The notes under the pieces: model-generated
The model's input: only the letters and a program-made list of their open reading frames with translations
The model's database searches: none
What the model was told of the DNA's origin: nothing
Shown: positions 6,067 to 13,609 of the stretch, piece by piece
How the letters are laid out: the number at the start of each line of letters is the position of its first letter
Numbering within the stretch: the stretch's first letter is position 1
Program-made: the position numbers and the translations under genes
Source of the DNA: Planctomycetales bacterium
GTDB taxonomy: Bacteria > Planctomycetota > Phycisphaerae > SM23-33
Assembly: GCA_030642005.1 (NCBI GenBank)
Contig: DAOWOP010000026.1
Span: 1 to 22,323 of the forward strand
Length of the DNA: 22,323 bases
Reading direction: 5' to 3'

Positions 6067-6886
6067 TTTGGTGGGCTTTCCGCAGATGCTTCATATTCAG
6101 CACCTCTTCCAGCGCCGCTACGCATTGTTCGTCATACCCGGCGGGGCTGCAACGCTTCAATTCATTCATCGCCTCTAAGTCCGGCAGGGCGGGGCGGTGG
6201 GGGCGGTCGTGCGTCATGGCGTCATAGGCGTCGGCTACAGCCAGTATCCGGGCAATGACGGGGATTTCCTCGAACTTCAATTCATGGGGATAGCCCGTCC
6301 CGTTCATCCGCTCGTGATGGTAGCGGATTGCCGGGAGTATCTCGGCCAGGAAGGTCAGCGGTTCCAGAATCCGGTAGGAAGTTTCGGCGTGCTTCCTGAC
6401 CGTGCGGAATTCGTCGTTACCCAGGCGCGAGGGCTTGTTGAGGATGTAGTCAGGCACGGACAGCAGGCCGATGTCGTGCACCTGCCCGGCCAGGTCAAGC
6501 ATCCGGCATTGATAGTCGTCCAGGCCGATATTTTCGCCGATCCGCCTGGCCAGGTATCCGATCCGTTTGCTCCTGCCGCGGGTGTAGGGGTTGCGGTTTT
6601 CAACGGCGGAGACAATCCGCCGCAGGACCTTGAAATAATGGCGTTCCGCCCGCTGGGCCGATTCGTGCGTATCCTGGTGTTTGCGATGAAGTTGTCTGAC
6701 GCCACGCCCGACCTGGAGCATCGCTCCGGCCGAAACAAGCAGGATAATCACCGCCAGGATCACGACCCCGCCGTGATGCTCCTGCAACACCATCGCATAG
6801 ACTCCCAACGCGATGGCGATAGCGGATATACACATCGACCGGGCCACTTCACCGGCACCGGCAACGAGTTTGATTCGACCGAACAA
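6038..6886 (-). CDS. Membrane-anchored HD-GYP-like phosphohydrolase, possibly degenerate
   Basis: HD-GYP proteins hydrolyse cyclic di-GMP or related dinucleotides. This 282-residue protein has two N-terminal membrane segments (about 17-34 and 40-58), a short linker, and an HD-GYP domain (about 85-265) with HD (137-138), H166 in KHAETS, HHE (190-192), GTGYP (196-200) and ADAYDAMTHDRPHR. Two usual residues are changed: the His of the YT.GHS motif is Arg (R105 in YTRGRS) and the Lys of HDIGK is Leu (L141). Activity is therefore uncertain. The start is most likely TTG at 6886; the next ATG (residue 18, in the first membrane segment) is possible. It lies downstream of the GAF-PP2C gene in the same direction, so the two may share signalling. 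The final residues KSLVPSP come from a repeat. Confidence 0.88.
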   Translation of the reverse strand: MFGRIKLVAGAGEVARSMCISAIAIALGVYAMVLQEHHGGVVILAVIILLVSAGAMLQVGRGVRQLHRKHQDTHESAQRAERHYFKVLRRIVSAVENRNPYTRGRSKRIGYLARRIGENIGLDDYQCRMLDLAGQVHDIGLLSVPDYILNKPSRLGNDEFRTVRKHAETSYRILEPLTFLAEILPAIRYHHERMNGTGYPHELKFEEIPVIARILAVADAYDAMTHDRPHRPALPDLEAMNELKRCSPAGYDEQCVAALEEVLNMKHLRKAHQTTKSLVPSP

Positions 6887-6925
6887 GTTATTAACGCCCT
6901 CTGTGATTAAAATACCCCGTTCCCT

Positions 6926-6931
6926 ATTATA
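6926..6931 (-). promoter_or_regulatory. Candidate -10 box for the HD-GYP-like gene
   Basis: A TATAAT hexamer on the minus strand lies 39 nt upstream of the proposed TTG start. No good -35 box is found 16-18 bp further upstream, so this is only a candidate. Confidence 0.35.
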
Positions 6932-7069
6932 AGACTACGATTTCTTCGGTTAGAAATGGGCGAAACATTCGATTTTTTCTGAAAAAACCGTTGAATTTCG
7001 ATGGTGGGTTGAAAACAGGGAGCAAATGCGGACCGACCGGCCAGCCATAATCCCAAGCGGTGTTACAGG

Positions 7070-8350
7070 TCATCCGGTTTTTCGCACGATAATTGCGGTC
7101 AGGTCGTCGGCCTGGGGGACCGGGCCGGTGAACTCGAAGACTTTTCGGCGGAGGTTTTGGATGATTTCGTCTGCGGTCAGGTCGCGGCATCGGCGAATGA
7201 TTTGACACATGCGCTCGGTGCCGAAGAGTTCGCCTTCGGCGTCGGAGGCCTCGAAGAACCCGTCGGTAGTGATGACCATCATGTCGCCGGTGGCGAGTCG
7301 GCGCTCGACCTGTTCGTCGAATTCGACTCCTTCCATGATGCCCAGCGGCAGGGCGGTTGCGGGCAGTTCGTCGAATTTATCGGCGGCGCGGTCGTAGAAG
7401 ATAATCGGTCCCTGCCCGGCCGATACGTAGCGGACAGCGCCGGCCGGTCCGTCCAGCAGGGCGAAAAGGCATGTTACGAATCGCGACTGGCTCAGGTCGG
7501 CTGTCAGCAGGTCGTTGACCCTGGCCATGACGGCGGGGATGTCCAGGTCGGCGTCGCTCAGCGCCCGCAGCATCGCGCGGGCCTCGGCGATTACCAACGC
7601 CGGGCCTATACCGTGCCCCGTGGCGTCGGCCAGCATGAATGTCCAGCGCCCTTCGCCCAGGTCGAAGAAATCGTAGATGTCTCCGCCGGTCTCGTCGGCG
7701 GGGCTTGACCAGCCGGCAACGTCAAAGCCGGCGATTTGCGGATTTTCCCTCGGCAGGATGTCCTGCTGAATCTGCCGGGCGATTTGCATGGCCTGTTCCA
7801 TCCGCTGCTTTTCGACGTAGTGTTCCAGCAGTCGCGCCCGCTGGATCACGACGCCGGCCTGTGCGCCGAGCGTCTCGGCCAGTGCGATGTCGTCGTCATC
7901 GAACGGGCCGATGCGCTTGTTGAGCACCTCCAGGACGCCCACAAGTTCGCCGGCGTAGTCCAGCAGCGGTACTGCCAGGATGTTGCGGGTGCGGAAGCCC
8001 GTCTGGCGGTCAACGTTGCGATTGAATCGCTCATCGGCGTAGGCGTCCGGCACGTTGAGAACCTGCTTGTTCCGCACCACTGCCCCGGCGATGCCGGCGG
8101 CGGCGCTGAAGCGGATTTCACCGGATTGAGCGGCTATCTTGCTGAATAGTTCATCGCTGTCGGAATCGTACAGGAACAGCGTCGCGCGCTCGGCCTCAAG
8201 CAACTCCATCGAACGGGCGATAATCACGCCGAGAAGTTCGTCGAGGTCGCTCGTGGCGGCCATGTCCCGGCTGATCTGGAGGACCTTCTCCAGCGCGGAA
8301 AGACGCTTGTTGCAATTGGGCGAGGACACGCAAAATCTCCCGTTTCTCAT
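7070..8350 (-). CDS. GAF domain plus PP2C-type (SpoIIE/RsbU) serine phosphatase
   Basis: This is a soluble 426-residue signalling phosphatase. A short N-terminal helix leads to a GAF sensor domain (about 30-170), a linker helix (170-200), and a SpoIIE-like PP2C domain (205-424). Metal-binding and catalytic motifs are visible: ETGGDIYDFF (220-229), ADATGHGIGPAL (241-252), TTDGFFEA (361-368) and ADDLTAI (414-420). Enzymes of this type usually dephosphorylate an anti-sigma-factor antagonist; no such partner gene is in the window. I chose the ATG at 8350 (MRNGRFCVSS). A TTG at 8383 extends the frame by 11 residues but lies at the edge of a repeat. Neither start has a convincing ribosome-binding site. 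The HD-GYP-like gene follows in the same direction after 183 bp. Confidence 0.92.
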   Translation of the reverse strand: MRNGRFCVSSPNCNKRLSALEKVLQISRDMAATSDLDELLGVIIARSMELLEAERATLFLYDSDSDELFSKIAAQSGEIRFSAAAGIAGAVVRNKQVLNVPDAYADERFNRNVDRQTGFRTRNILAVPLLDYAGELVGVLEVLNKRIGPFDDDDIALAETLGAQAGVVIQRARLLEHYVEKQRMEQAMQIARQIQQDILPRENPQIAGFDVAGWSSPADETGGDIYDFFDLGEGRWTFMLADATGHGIGPALVIAEARAMLRALSDADLDIPAVMARVNDLLTADLSQSRFVTCLFALLDGPAGAVRYVSAGQGPIIFYDRAADKFDELPATALPLGIMEGVEFDEQVERRLATGDMMVITTDGFFEASDAEGELFGTERMCQIIRRCRDLTADEIIQNLRRKVFEFTGPVPQADDLTAIIVRKTG

Positions 8351-8385
8351 CTTGAGAATAGCCGGACGGCGCGGAAAGGTCAAGA

Positions 8386-8473
8386 ATAGCAGGGATACAG
8401 GGGATGAACGGGATAAAAACTAATTATTCTTTCTGTTGTTAATCTATTTTCTTATCCTCTGTATCCCTGCTAA
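8386..8473. repeat. Inverted repeat of AGCAGGGATACAGGGGAT type
   Basis: Left arm 8388-8420 (AGCAGGGATACAGGGGATGA, then ACGGGATAAAAAC) faces right arm 8451-8471 (CTTATCCTCTGTATCCCTGC, then T) across an A/T-rich 30-nt centre. It sits just after the stop of the NagB-like gene (8488) and before the GAF-PP2C start. Confidence 0.88.
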
Positions 8474-8487
8474 TTCTTTTATCGCAA

Positions 8488-9417
8488 TCAGTGCATCTCC
8501 ACGCCGACTTCGCCGATTCCGCCGCGATAAAAGTTGAACTGCACGTTCGGGTGCATCGCCAGCAGCGACATCGGCGTCGAGGCGTCAGGAATCTTTTTGG
8601 AGATCGTCAACGTCGTCAGCCTCATCCCGAAGGGGTTGTCGTGATTTCCCGCCTGCCAGATGGAGACCTTCTCGGCCTGCCAGGTCTGTACCGGCCCGAC
8701 CGTTACCGCCCGGTCCGGCACGAGGTCAAGTTGCCCGCCGCCGGAGGTGCGGGCGTTCTGCATAATCGTTACCGGGTGAAGATCGACGACCCTCGTGCCG
8801 AGTTTCAGGTACTCTTCGGGGGCCGGCGGGGCGTCCTTGTATTTACCCTGGCGTTTGGGCGGGTCGTTGAAGGCCCAGTGTTTTATGTCGCCCTGCCCGC
8901 CCTGCATCACGGCGCAACGGACGCCGTCCCAACTGGCAACGTATTCAGCAACGTTGGCTTTCGGAAAGTGCAGGTTCGCATCGGGCATGGCCAATTCGCC
9001 GCGGATGCGGTCGAAGCACATCTCGCGGTCGGCCTTTGCGAACGACAGCGGATGGTCGAAGGGGGCTTCCGTCTCGTCGATGATCCACTCGTCCATGCCC
9101 CAGAAGTGGGCGTCCTTGAGCGACAGGTCCATCGCGTTGACCAGTTGGGCCACCAGCGGAAGTTGCTCGGTCGGGCCTACCGGGCCGCAAATGCCGACCG
9201 GATTGTCGGCAGTCGCCTGACGCCACGCCTTGATGTACTCAAGCGCTTCTGCCAGGTAAAACTCCGCCAGAGTGTCGTAAAAAACAACCTTGAAACCCTC
9301 CCGCGACAGCGAAAGCATATCGTCGGCTGAAAGCCTGGCGGCGTCTCGCAGAACCTCTTTATCGAGCGTGGTGTAGTCCCACCAATCCGGGGCAATCTTA
9401 CTTAATGGTCTGGCCAT
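8488..9417 (-). CDS. NagB-like glucosamine-6-phosphate isomerase/deaminase family protein with altered active site
   Basis: This 309-residue protein belongs to the NagB/6-phosphogluconolactonase fold. FWGMDEW (109-115) corresponds to the LDEY segment whose Asp is the NagB base. QGGQGDIKHWAFNDPP aligns without gaps to the NagB signature GGIGxDGHIAFNEP, but Asp becomes Ile, Gly becomes Lys and the final Glu becomes Asp, while the His is kept. It may therefore act on a different amino-sugar phosphate or related substrate, or have changed chemistry. Upstream in the same direction is a PIG-L deacetylase, a natural partner if the substrate begins as an N-acetyl sugar. The ATG at 9417 is preceded by GAAGGAG about 10 nt upstream. 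It is also longer than typical NagB (about 266 residues). Confidence 0.8.
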   Translation of the reverse strand: MARPLSKIAPDWWDYTTLDKEVLRDAARLSADDMLSLSREGFKVVFYDTLAEFYLAEALEYIKAWRQATADNPVGICGPVGPTEQLPLVAQLVNAMDLSLKDAHFWGMDEWIIDETEAPFDHPLSFAKADREMCFDRIRGELAMPDANLHFPKANVAEYVASWDGVRCAVMQGGQGDIKHWAFNDPPKRQGKYKDAPPAPEEYLKLGTRVVDLHPVTIMQNARTSGGGQLDLVPDRAVTVGPVQTWQAEKVSIWQAGNHDNPFGMRLTTLTISKKIPDASTPMSLLAMHPNVQFNFYRGGIGEVGVEMH

Positions 9418-9465
9418 GTTTTTTAGTCTCCTTCTTTTAATAAGGTTCAGACGCTACGGAAACAA

Positions 9466-9592
9466 AGATAGCGGGATTTCAGGGATTACGGGATTATAAG
9501 CCTGCCTGCCGGTAGGCAGGGATTTTTCTTTTGTTTTTTTATCCCATAATCCTGTAATCCCTGAAATCCCGCTATCTTTCCTTTTCTTATAA
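9466..9592. repeat. Composite inverted repeat between the PIG-L and NagB-like genes (copy B)
   Basis: Left arm 9467-9495 begins AAGATAGCGGGATTTCAGGG; right arm about 9548-9580 ends TGAAATCCCGCTATCTTTCC. The centre holds GCCTGCCTGCCGGTAGGCAGG-like sequence (9500-9520) and a T-rich run. The element reaches the stop of the PIG-L gene, whose last codons read ACGGGATTATAA. It shares arms and the CCGGTAGGCAGG module with copy A at 2890-3052. Confidence 0.9.
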
Positions 9593-10354
9593 TCCCGTCA
9601 CCAGATCGCCCATCGCCTCGCTGAGCGGGTCGAAATCCTCTGCGGCGAAGCCAAGGTGCGAATGTCTTATCCATCCCTCGGCGTAATCGAATCGGCCTGA
9701 CATTTTTCCGGCATTCTTCGACATCTCCATCATCGTATTGAGGTAGGAATCGTGCCCCTGGCTCTCATCCAGCCACTCCTTCTGGCTTCGATGAGATGCG
9801 AGGGCTTCTCGCTTCGGTTCGATGGCCGATGTGATGTTGACGTAAAAGTCGGCCTTGATTGGCCTTCTGTACTGGTCCTTCAGGCCCCACGGCAGGGCGT
9901 GATACAGGGCGGTATCGTCGCTTATGGGCGCGACGGATGGGTCGGTAGCGAAATTTCGCATGTTCCGGCAAAATGAGGCCGTTACCGCCAGGCGGGAGAC
10001 GTTGACATGGTCTTCCATGTAGTCCTGCGGCGAGGGTAGCAGCAATATTTCCGGCCTGACCTGACGGATAATCGCGCAGAGTCTGGCAACCAGCGACGGC
10101 GTGTAATAGATTTGCAGGTCATCGGCAAGCGGTTCGTGGAAGGTTGCTCCGAGGTGTTCGGCGGCGTTGCGAGCCTCGGCCGTGCGAACCGCGACGACCT
10201 CGTCGTAATCCATCGTCGCCGTACCGCACGAGCCGTTGGCGACGTTCATGTAATGCAGTTCATACCCAGCCTCGCCCAGCAGGATTAACGTCCCGCCCAT
10301 CATCAATTCGATGTCGTCGGGATGGGCTGCGATTGCAAAAGCGACCTTGCTCAT
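9587..10354 (-). CDS. PIG-L family (LmbE-like) zinc deacetylase
   Basis: PIG-L enzymes remove the acetyl group from N-acetylglucosamine-type substrates in pathways such as mycothiol or bacillithiol synthesis and surface glycan turnover. The protein has 255 residues from MSKVAFAIAAHPDD. The zinc motif AHPDD (10-14) and the downstream histidine in EDHVNVSRL (H116) are present, as are NGSCGTATMD and RTAEARNAAEHLGA. The ATG at 10354 is preceded by GGAGAG 6 nt upstream, which decides it over the longer frame beginning at 10408. It is followed by the NagB-like gene in the same direction, which suggests deacetylation followed by deamination or isomerisation of an amino sugar. The last residues (TGL) and stop touch the repeat downstream. 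Confidence 0.92.
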   Translation of the reverse strand: MSKVAFAIAAHPDDIELMMGGTLILLGEAGYELHYMNVANGSCGTATMDYDEVVAVRTAEARNAAEHLGATFHEPLADDLQIYYTPSLVARLCAIIRQVRPEILLLPSPQDYMEDHVNVSRLAVTASFCRNMRNFATDPSVAPISDDTALYHALPWGLKDQYRRPIKADFYVNITSAIEPKREALASHRSQKEWLDESQGHDSYLNTMMEMSKNAGKMSGRFDYAEGWIRHSHLGFAAEDFDPLSEAMGDLVTGL

Positions 10355-10478
10355 ATTCGACTCTCCGGTCCAACTGATATTGCCGGTATAATACGGATTC
10401 AGACGCACCCTTGCCAGGATTTACAGGAATGGATGTGCCCGTCCGACGCGAAGATTTCCGGGCGTTGTCGGCAAATTG

Positions 10479-10487
10479 TGGTATAAT
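10479..10487 (+). promoter_or_regulatory. Extended -10 promoter of the aspartic protease gene
   Basis: TGGTATAAT is a perfect extended -10 element, 48 nt before the ATG. No good -35 box lies at the usual spacing, as expected for extended -10 promoters. The ribosome-binding site AGGAGG (10523-10528) lies 7 nt before the start. Confidence 0.65.
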
Positions 10488-10535
10488 CAATACGCATTGC
10501 TCAAAAGCTCGATTCGTCAAATAGGAGGATTTTTG

Positions 10536-11744
10536 ATGAAGGCTCGCGCTTACGCTGCCGCAATCGTTCTTTCCGGCTTGGTTTTGTGGATGAATGCTTC
10601 AGTTGTTGCCGAAGACGTTCACCTCCAGGCCGCCGGCCCTGTCGGGCTGGGATACGTGGGGATGTACTACGGGTTGGTCAATCCCGCCGGCGGCGCCTGG
10701 TACGAAGGTGAGGATTTACTGGGTTCGCCTTCGACGACCTGGCTGGCGGTGGTCGATACGGGCGCTTCTGCGACTATCCTTGGCAAATCGACGCAGGAAG
10801 CCTACGCCGCCGGAACGCCCATTCCGCTTCAGCTATACCCGGACGTGAAGTTCACCGACGTGGGCTTCGGCGGTACGGAGGATTTTGCCGTTACCCAATC
10901 GCTGCAGGTAATGCTGGCGGGCCAGAAGGCGGCGGCGGGCGATACGGAAAATCTCAATCTTTACACAGCCTACACTCCGGCGATGACGCTGGCGGCATCG
11001 CGCAGTTACATCGGCGGCGGCGCGATTGACATGGACATCATCGGCACGAGCATCCTCCAGGGCCAGGTCCTCCAGGTGGACCCGCATCACCTGGAATTCC
11101 TTCGCTTGATGCTGGTTACGATGGCCGGTTCGCTGGGGCAGCCTCCTCCGCCGGCGGGAGGCGACGTGGTCTATGTGCCGATGACAATGCAGGAATTCTT
11201 CACCGAGCCGCAGAGCGTTGATGTCGGCGAACACCCCATGCTGCCGATGCATGTACGAAGGGAGGCGTCCGACCCGTTCGCAGTGCGGTCGGCCATATTC
11301 GACACCGGCTCGCCGGTCAACTTTATCTCGGAATCTTTCGCACTTGATGCCGGCATAGACACGAGCGCCTCGGCGGAGTTGACGATTCCCGTTCTGGGCG
11401 TCGGCGGCGAGCCGACGACGCGCGACGGCTACTACGTGGACGCACTGGCGCTGGAACTCGGCGACGGCCCCGACGGCGATCGGCTTATCATCACCAATAC
11501 AGCCGTTTTTGTCATCCCCGACGCGGAAATGCCGGGCGGGCTGGACGCCATACTGGGTAACGGGATGTTTTCTCCCTCGGCTGGACTCGTGGACACGACT
11601 GTCGTGGAATGGTACGTCGATATGCGGGACGGCGATGAAGCATACCTCATAGTGGTAATTCCCGAACCGGCCGGGATTGTGCTGTTGATAGTTGCCGTTC
11701 CGTCGCTTCTCCGCCGACGGCGGTTAGCGAGACAAAGCGCGTAG
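10536..11744 (+). CDS. Secreted two-lobed aspartic-protease-like protein with PEP-CTERM tail
   Basis: This is a 402-residue exported protein. The signal peptide covers about 1-25 (MKARAYAAAIVLSGLVLWMN, cleavage likely after VVA). Two aspartic-protease half-sites are visible: AVVDTGASATILG (71-83) with a later MDIIGTSIL (166-174), and SAIFDTGSPVNFIS (252-265) with LDAILGNGMF (336-345). Each lobe thus has the DTG triplet and a hydrophobic-hydrophobic-Gly element, the arrangement of pepsin-type or tandem retropepsin proteases. The C-terminus VIPEPAGIVLLIVAVPSLL followed by RRRR is a PEP-CTERM sorting signal, so an exosortase encoded elsewhere should process it. The ATG at 10536 is chosen because of AGGAGG 7 nt upstream and because the signal peptide starts there. 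Proteolytic activity and substrate are unknown. Confidence 0.78.
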   Translation: MKARAYAAAIVLSGLVLWMNASVVAEDVHLQAAGPVGLGYVGMYYGLVNPAGGAWYEGEDLLGSPSTTWLAVVDTGASATILGKSTQEAYAAGTPIPLQLYPDVKFTDVGFGGTEDFAVTQSLQVMLAGQKAAAGDTENLNLYTAYTPAMTLAASRSYIGGGAIDMDIIGTSILQGQVLQVDPHHLEFLRLMLVTMAGSLGQPPPPAGGDVVYVPMTMQEFFTEPQSVDVGEHPMLPMHVRREASDPFAVRSAIFDTGSPVNFISESFALDAGIDTSASAELTIPVLGVGGEPTTRDGYYVDALALELGDGPDGDRLIITNTAVFVIPDAEMPGGLDAILGNGMFSPSAGLVDTTVVEWYVDMRDGDEAYLIVVIPEPAGIVLLIVAVPSLLRRRRLARQSA

Positions 11745-11779
11745 GGAAAATGACGGTTTCTGATTGTTTTTTCTGTTGA

Positions 11780-11833
11780 AACACCGCCGAACGGCAAGCC
11801 GATAAGCGTATTGGCTTGCCGTTCGGCGGTGTT
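11780..11833. terminator. Perfect 21-bp hairpin between convergent genes
   Basis: Arms 11780-11800 and 11813-11833 are perfectly complementary over 21 bp around a 12-nt loop (GATAAGCGTATT). It lies between the aspartic protease stop (11744) and the stop of the convergent coiled-coil gene (11885), fitting a two-way terminator, although no T-run follows either arm. The GGCTTGCCGTT core also occurs in the tandem repeat at 802-853. Confidence 0.75.
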
Positions 11834-11884
11834 GATCCTTGAGCACCGCATGAACACAGCAATTGATGCGTAACAACTACTGGG

Positions 11885-13213
11885 CTATTCGATCAGTCGT
11901 TTTTTTGGCACGTGCCCGCTGAAGGCGAGGAAGCGGTTGGTGTTCAGCACCGGTATCTGGAGGCTGATGGCGGTGGCCTTTACCTGCCTGTAGTAGTTAT
12001 ACGCCTCCATTTTATCGTGATATATGCGCCAGACTGCCGGTGGTGCGTCCTCTGCCGGTTTCGGCGGTCGCGGCGGCTCGTTGCCCATGACCACGAAATC
12101 GGTGCTGACGGTGATTGCGTCGGCGACCTTGCCGCCGAAACTCTCGATCAGCGCCCGTACCCGGCGGTTGGCGAGCGGGTCGGTCCTACCGACATCGTAC
12201 AGGTCGAATTCGCCCTCGACGACGAAGTTATAGGTGCGCGTCGGACTGAATACGAGGTTGACTATCAGGTCGCCCTCAATGATGGGGTCATCCCTGTTTG
12301 ACTCGACAATCCTGCACTCGCTGGTGGAGACCCCGACGTTGACGACTACAATCTTGGCCTTGGGCTTGCCGTCTTTGGGTACGCCGGTCTGTGCGGAAAA
12401 GACGCTGAACGGCATCTCTGCGGTTATGCGGTCTTTCCGGCCCAGGCCGATGTAACATATCTCCTGATCGAGGAAGACTTTGGCAATCTTGCCTGACGGT
12501 TTGCGCACGAGCAACTCTCCGACATCGCCGGTTTTGCCCTTTACGTCGCGGACAATCCCCAACAATTGGCTGATGCGGGCTTCGAGTTGCTGAGTTTTCA
12601 TAGCCTGGCCGTCGAGTTCAGCGGCAAGGGCATTAATTCGCCGGTCTTTCTGTCTGGTTATCGCCTTGAAATCAGCATCCGCCTTGTCCAGTCGGGCATT
12701 GTTGGCCGCAAGGGATAGATCGTAGTTGTTTTTCGCATCGGCCAGTTCCCGCCGGAAGTCCGCCAACTGTTTCATCAGGCCGTCACGAACATTGTTGATT
12801 GTTTCGTCTTTCTTTTTTATCTCGCTCCGGAGTTCGCTGTTAGTCGATTTGCTCTGCTCGATTTGGCTCCGCAGGCCGACAATCTTGCCATTCAGTCCCT
12901 TGATTGCCGAGGATAGACTGGCGTAGTCCTTTGCGTATTCCAGTTCCAGCATCTGGTCGGCTTCTTTGGTCGCAGCCTTCGGGCTGAGTGCCCGTCCGGC
13001 CATTATTAGAACCAGGTCGTCGATGACGGCGGCTTTTTTCCTGTCTTTTTTGACGAGTTCGGAACTCCTGTCCTTTTCCTTAAGGACATTCTTCCCATTT
13101 TCGTCGTTGCGGACATAGAACAACACCGCCAATGCCGTCGAGACCAGGAACAGAAAAGCCAGCAGGATCACCAGGTACGGGGGACCCCCACGTCGCTGCA
13201 AAACGCGAGCCAT
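11885..13213 (-). CDS. Membrane-anchored coiled-coil protein with C-terminal BRCT-like domain
   Basis: This 442-residue protein has no family I can name as a whole. A basic N-terminus precedes one membrane segment (about 13-34, YLVILLAFLFLVSTALAVLF). A long charged coiled coil follows (about 40-225), then a beta-rich domain (about 230-325) reminiscent of FlgT-type C-terminal domains (KIVVVNVGVSTSECRIVES...PIIEGDLIVN). The C-terminal part (about 328-434) looks like a BRCT fold: FVVEGEFDLYD, RVRALIESFGGKVADAITVS, TDFVVMG and IPVLNTNRFLAFSGH, with a Pro-rich insertion at 379-393. BRCT domains are normally found in cytoplasmic DNA-repair proteins, so this setting is unusual. The ATG at 13213 follows AAGGAG by 7 nt. 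Topology suggests the bulk is outside the cytoplasm, but orientation is not proven. Confidence 0.72.
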   Translation of the reverse strand: MARVLQRRGGPPYLVILLAFLFLVSTALAVLFYVRNDENGKNVLKEKDRSSELVKKDRKKAAVIDDLVLIMAGRALSPKAATKEADQMLELEYAKDYASLSSAIKGLNGKIVGLRSQIEQSKSTNSELRSEIKKKDETINNVRDGLMKQLADFRRELADAKNNYDLSLAANNARLDKADADFKAITRQKDRRINALAAELDGQAMKTQQLEARISQLLGIVRDVKGKTGDVGELLVRKPSGKIAKVFLDQEICYIGLGRKDRITAEMPFSVFSAQTGVPKDGKPKAKIVVVNVGVSTSECRIVESNRDDPIIEGDLIVNLVFSPTRTYNFVVEGEFDLYDVGRTDPLANRRVRALIESFGGKVADAITVSTDFVVMGNEPPRPPKPAEDAPPAVWRIYHDKMEAYNYYRQVKATAISLQIPVLNTNRFLAFSGHVPKKRLIE

Positions 13214-13609
13214 TGAACTACTCCTTACAATGCAACCGGGGTTTCATAAAACCTCTTTATCCGAAACAGTATCCTCCCTGGGTTTCGGCCAGTCAACATT
13301 TTTTTTGTGCCGCTCGTACGAAAGGGGACGATTATCCTTGGGCCAGGCTGAAGTAACTCGTGGGGGCAATTTCCAATTTTCAATTTCCAATTTTCAATTT
13401 CCAATTTTCAATTTCCAATTTTCAATTGGGTTTCGGTAAGCGCGAGTGATATGCAAATTCGCATGCAGAATCGCCGGCCCCGCTCTTTTTTCCCTCGAAA
13501 AAACAAGGCAGGCTTTCCCTTACCAATTGCCAATTGGAAATTGAAAATTGGAAATTGGGAATTCGTATCCGTTGACTGCGGCGTGGTGGGGCGATAGGCT
13601 CTGAAAATC
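13214..13609. other. Gene-free divergent region between the coiled-coil gene and polA
   Basis: I see no gene in these 396 bases. The middle is occupied by an inverted short-unit array (see 13370-13563). A TTGACT hexamer at 13572-13577 could be a polA -35 box, but the matching -10 region (GATAGGCT) is poor and would leave almost no leader before the GTG at 13610. Confidence 0.6.
13370..13563. repeat. Inverted array of CAATTTTCAATTTC units
   Basis: Left arm about 13371-13432 repeats TTTCCAATTTTCAA four times. Right arm about 13522-13562 carries the opposite orientation (TTGGAAATTGAAAATTGGAA). They are separated by about 90 nt of unique sequence. It is the same style of head-to-head short-unit array as the AATTACC array at 4932-5036, but with a different unit. 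Confidence 0.9.

Noticed and set aside
13370..13563. CRISPR array
   Set aside because: Units are 7-14 nt, A/T-rich, contiguous and inverted around a centre; there are no spacers of constant length and no cas genes.
13572..13600. sigma-70-type promoter for polA (TTGACT at 13572)
   Set aside because: The -10 region at proper spacing matches poorly and would give an almost leaderless GTG start; not supported enough to list as a promoter.
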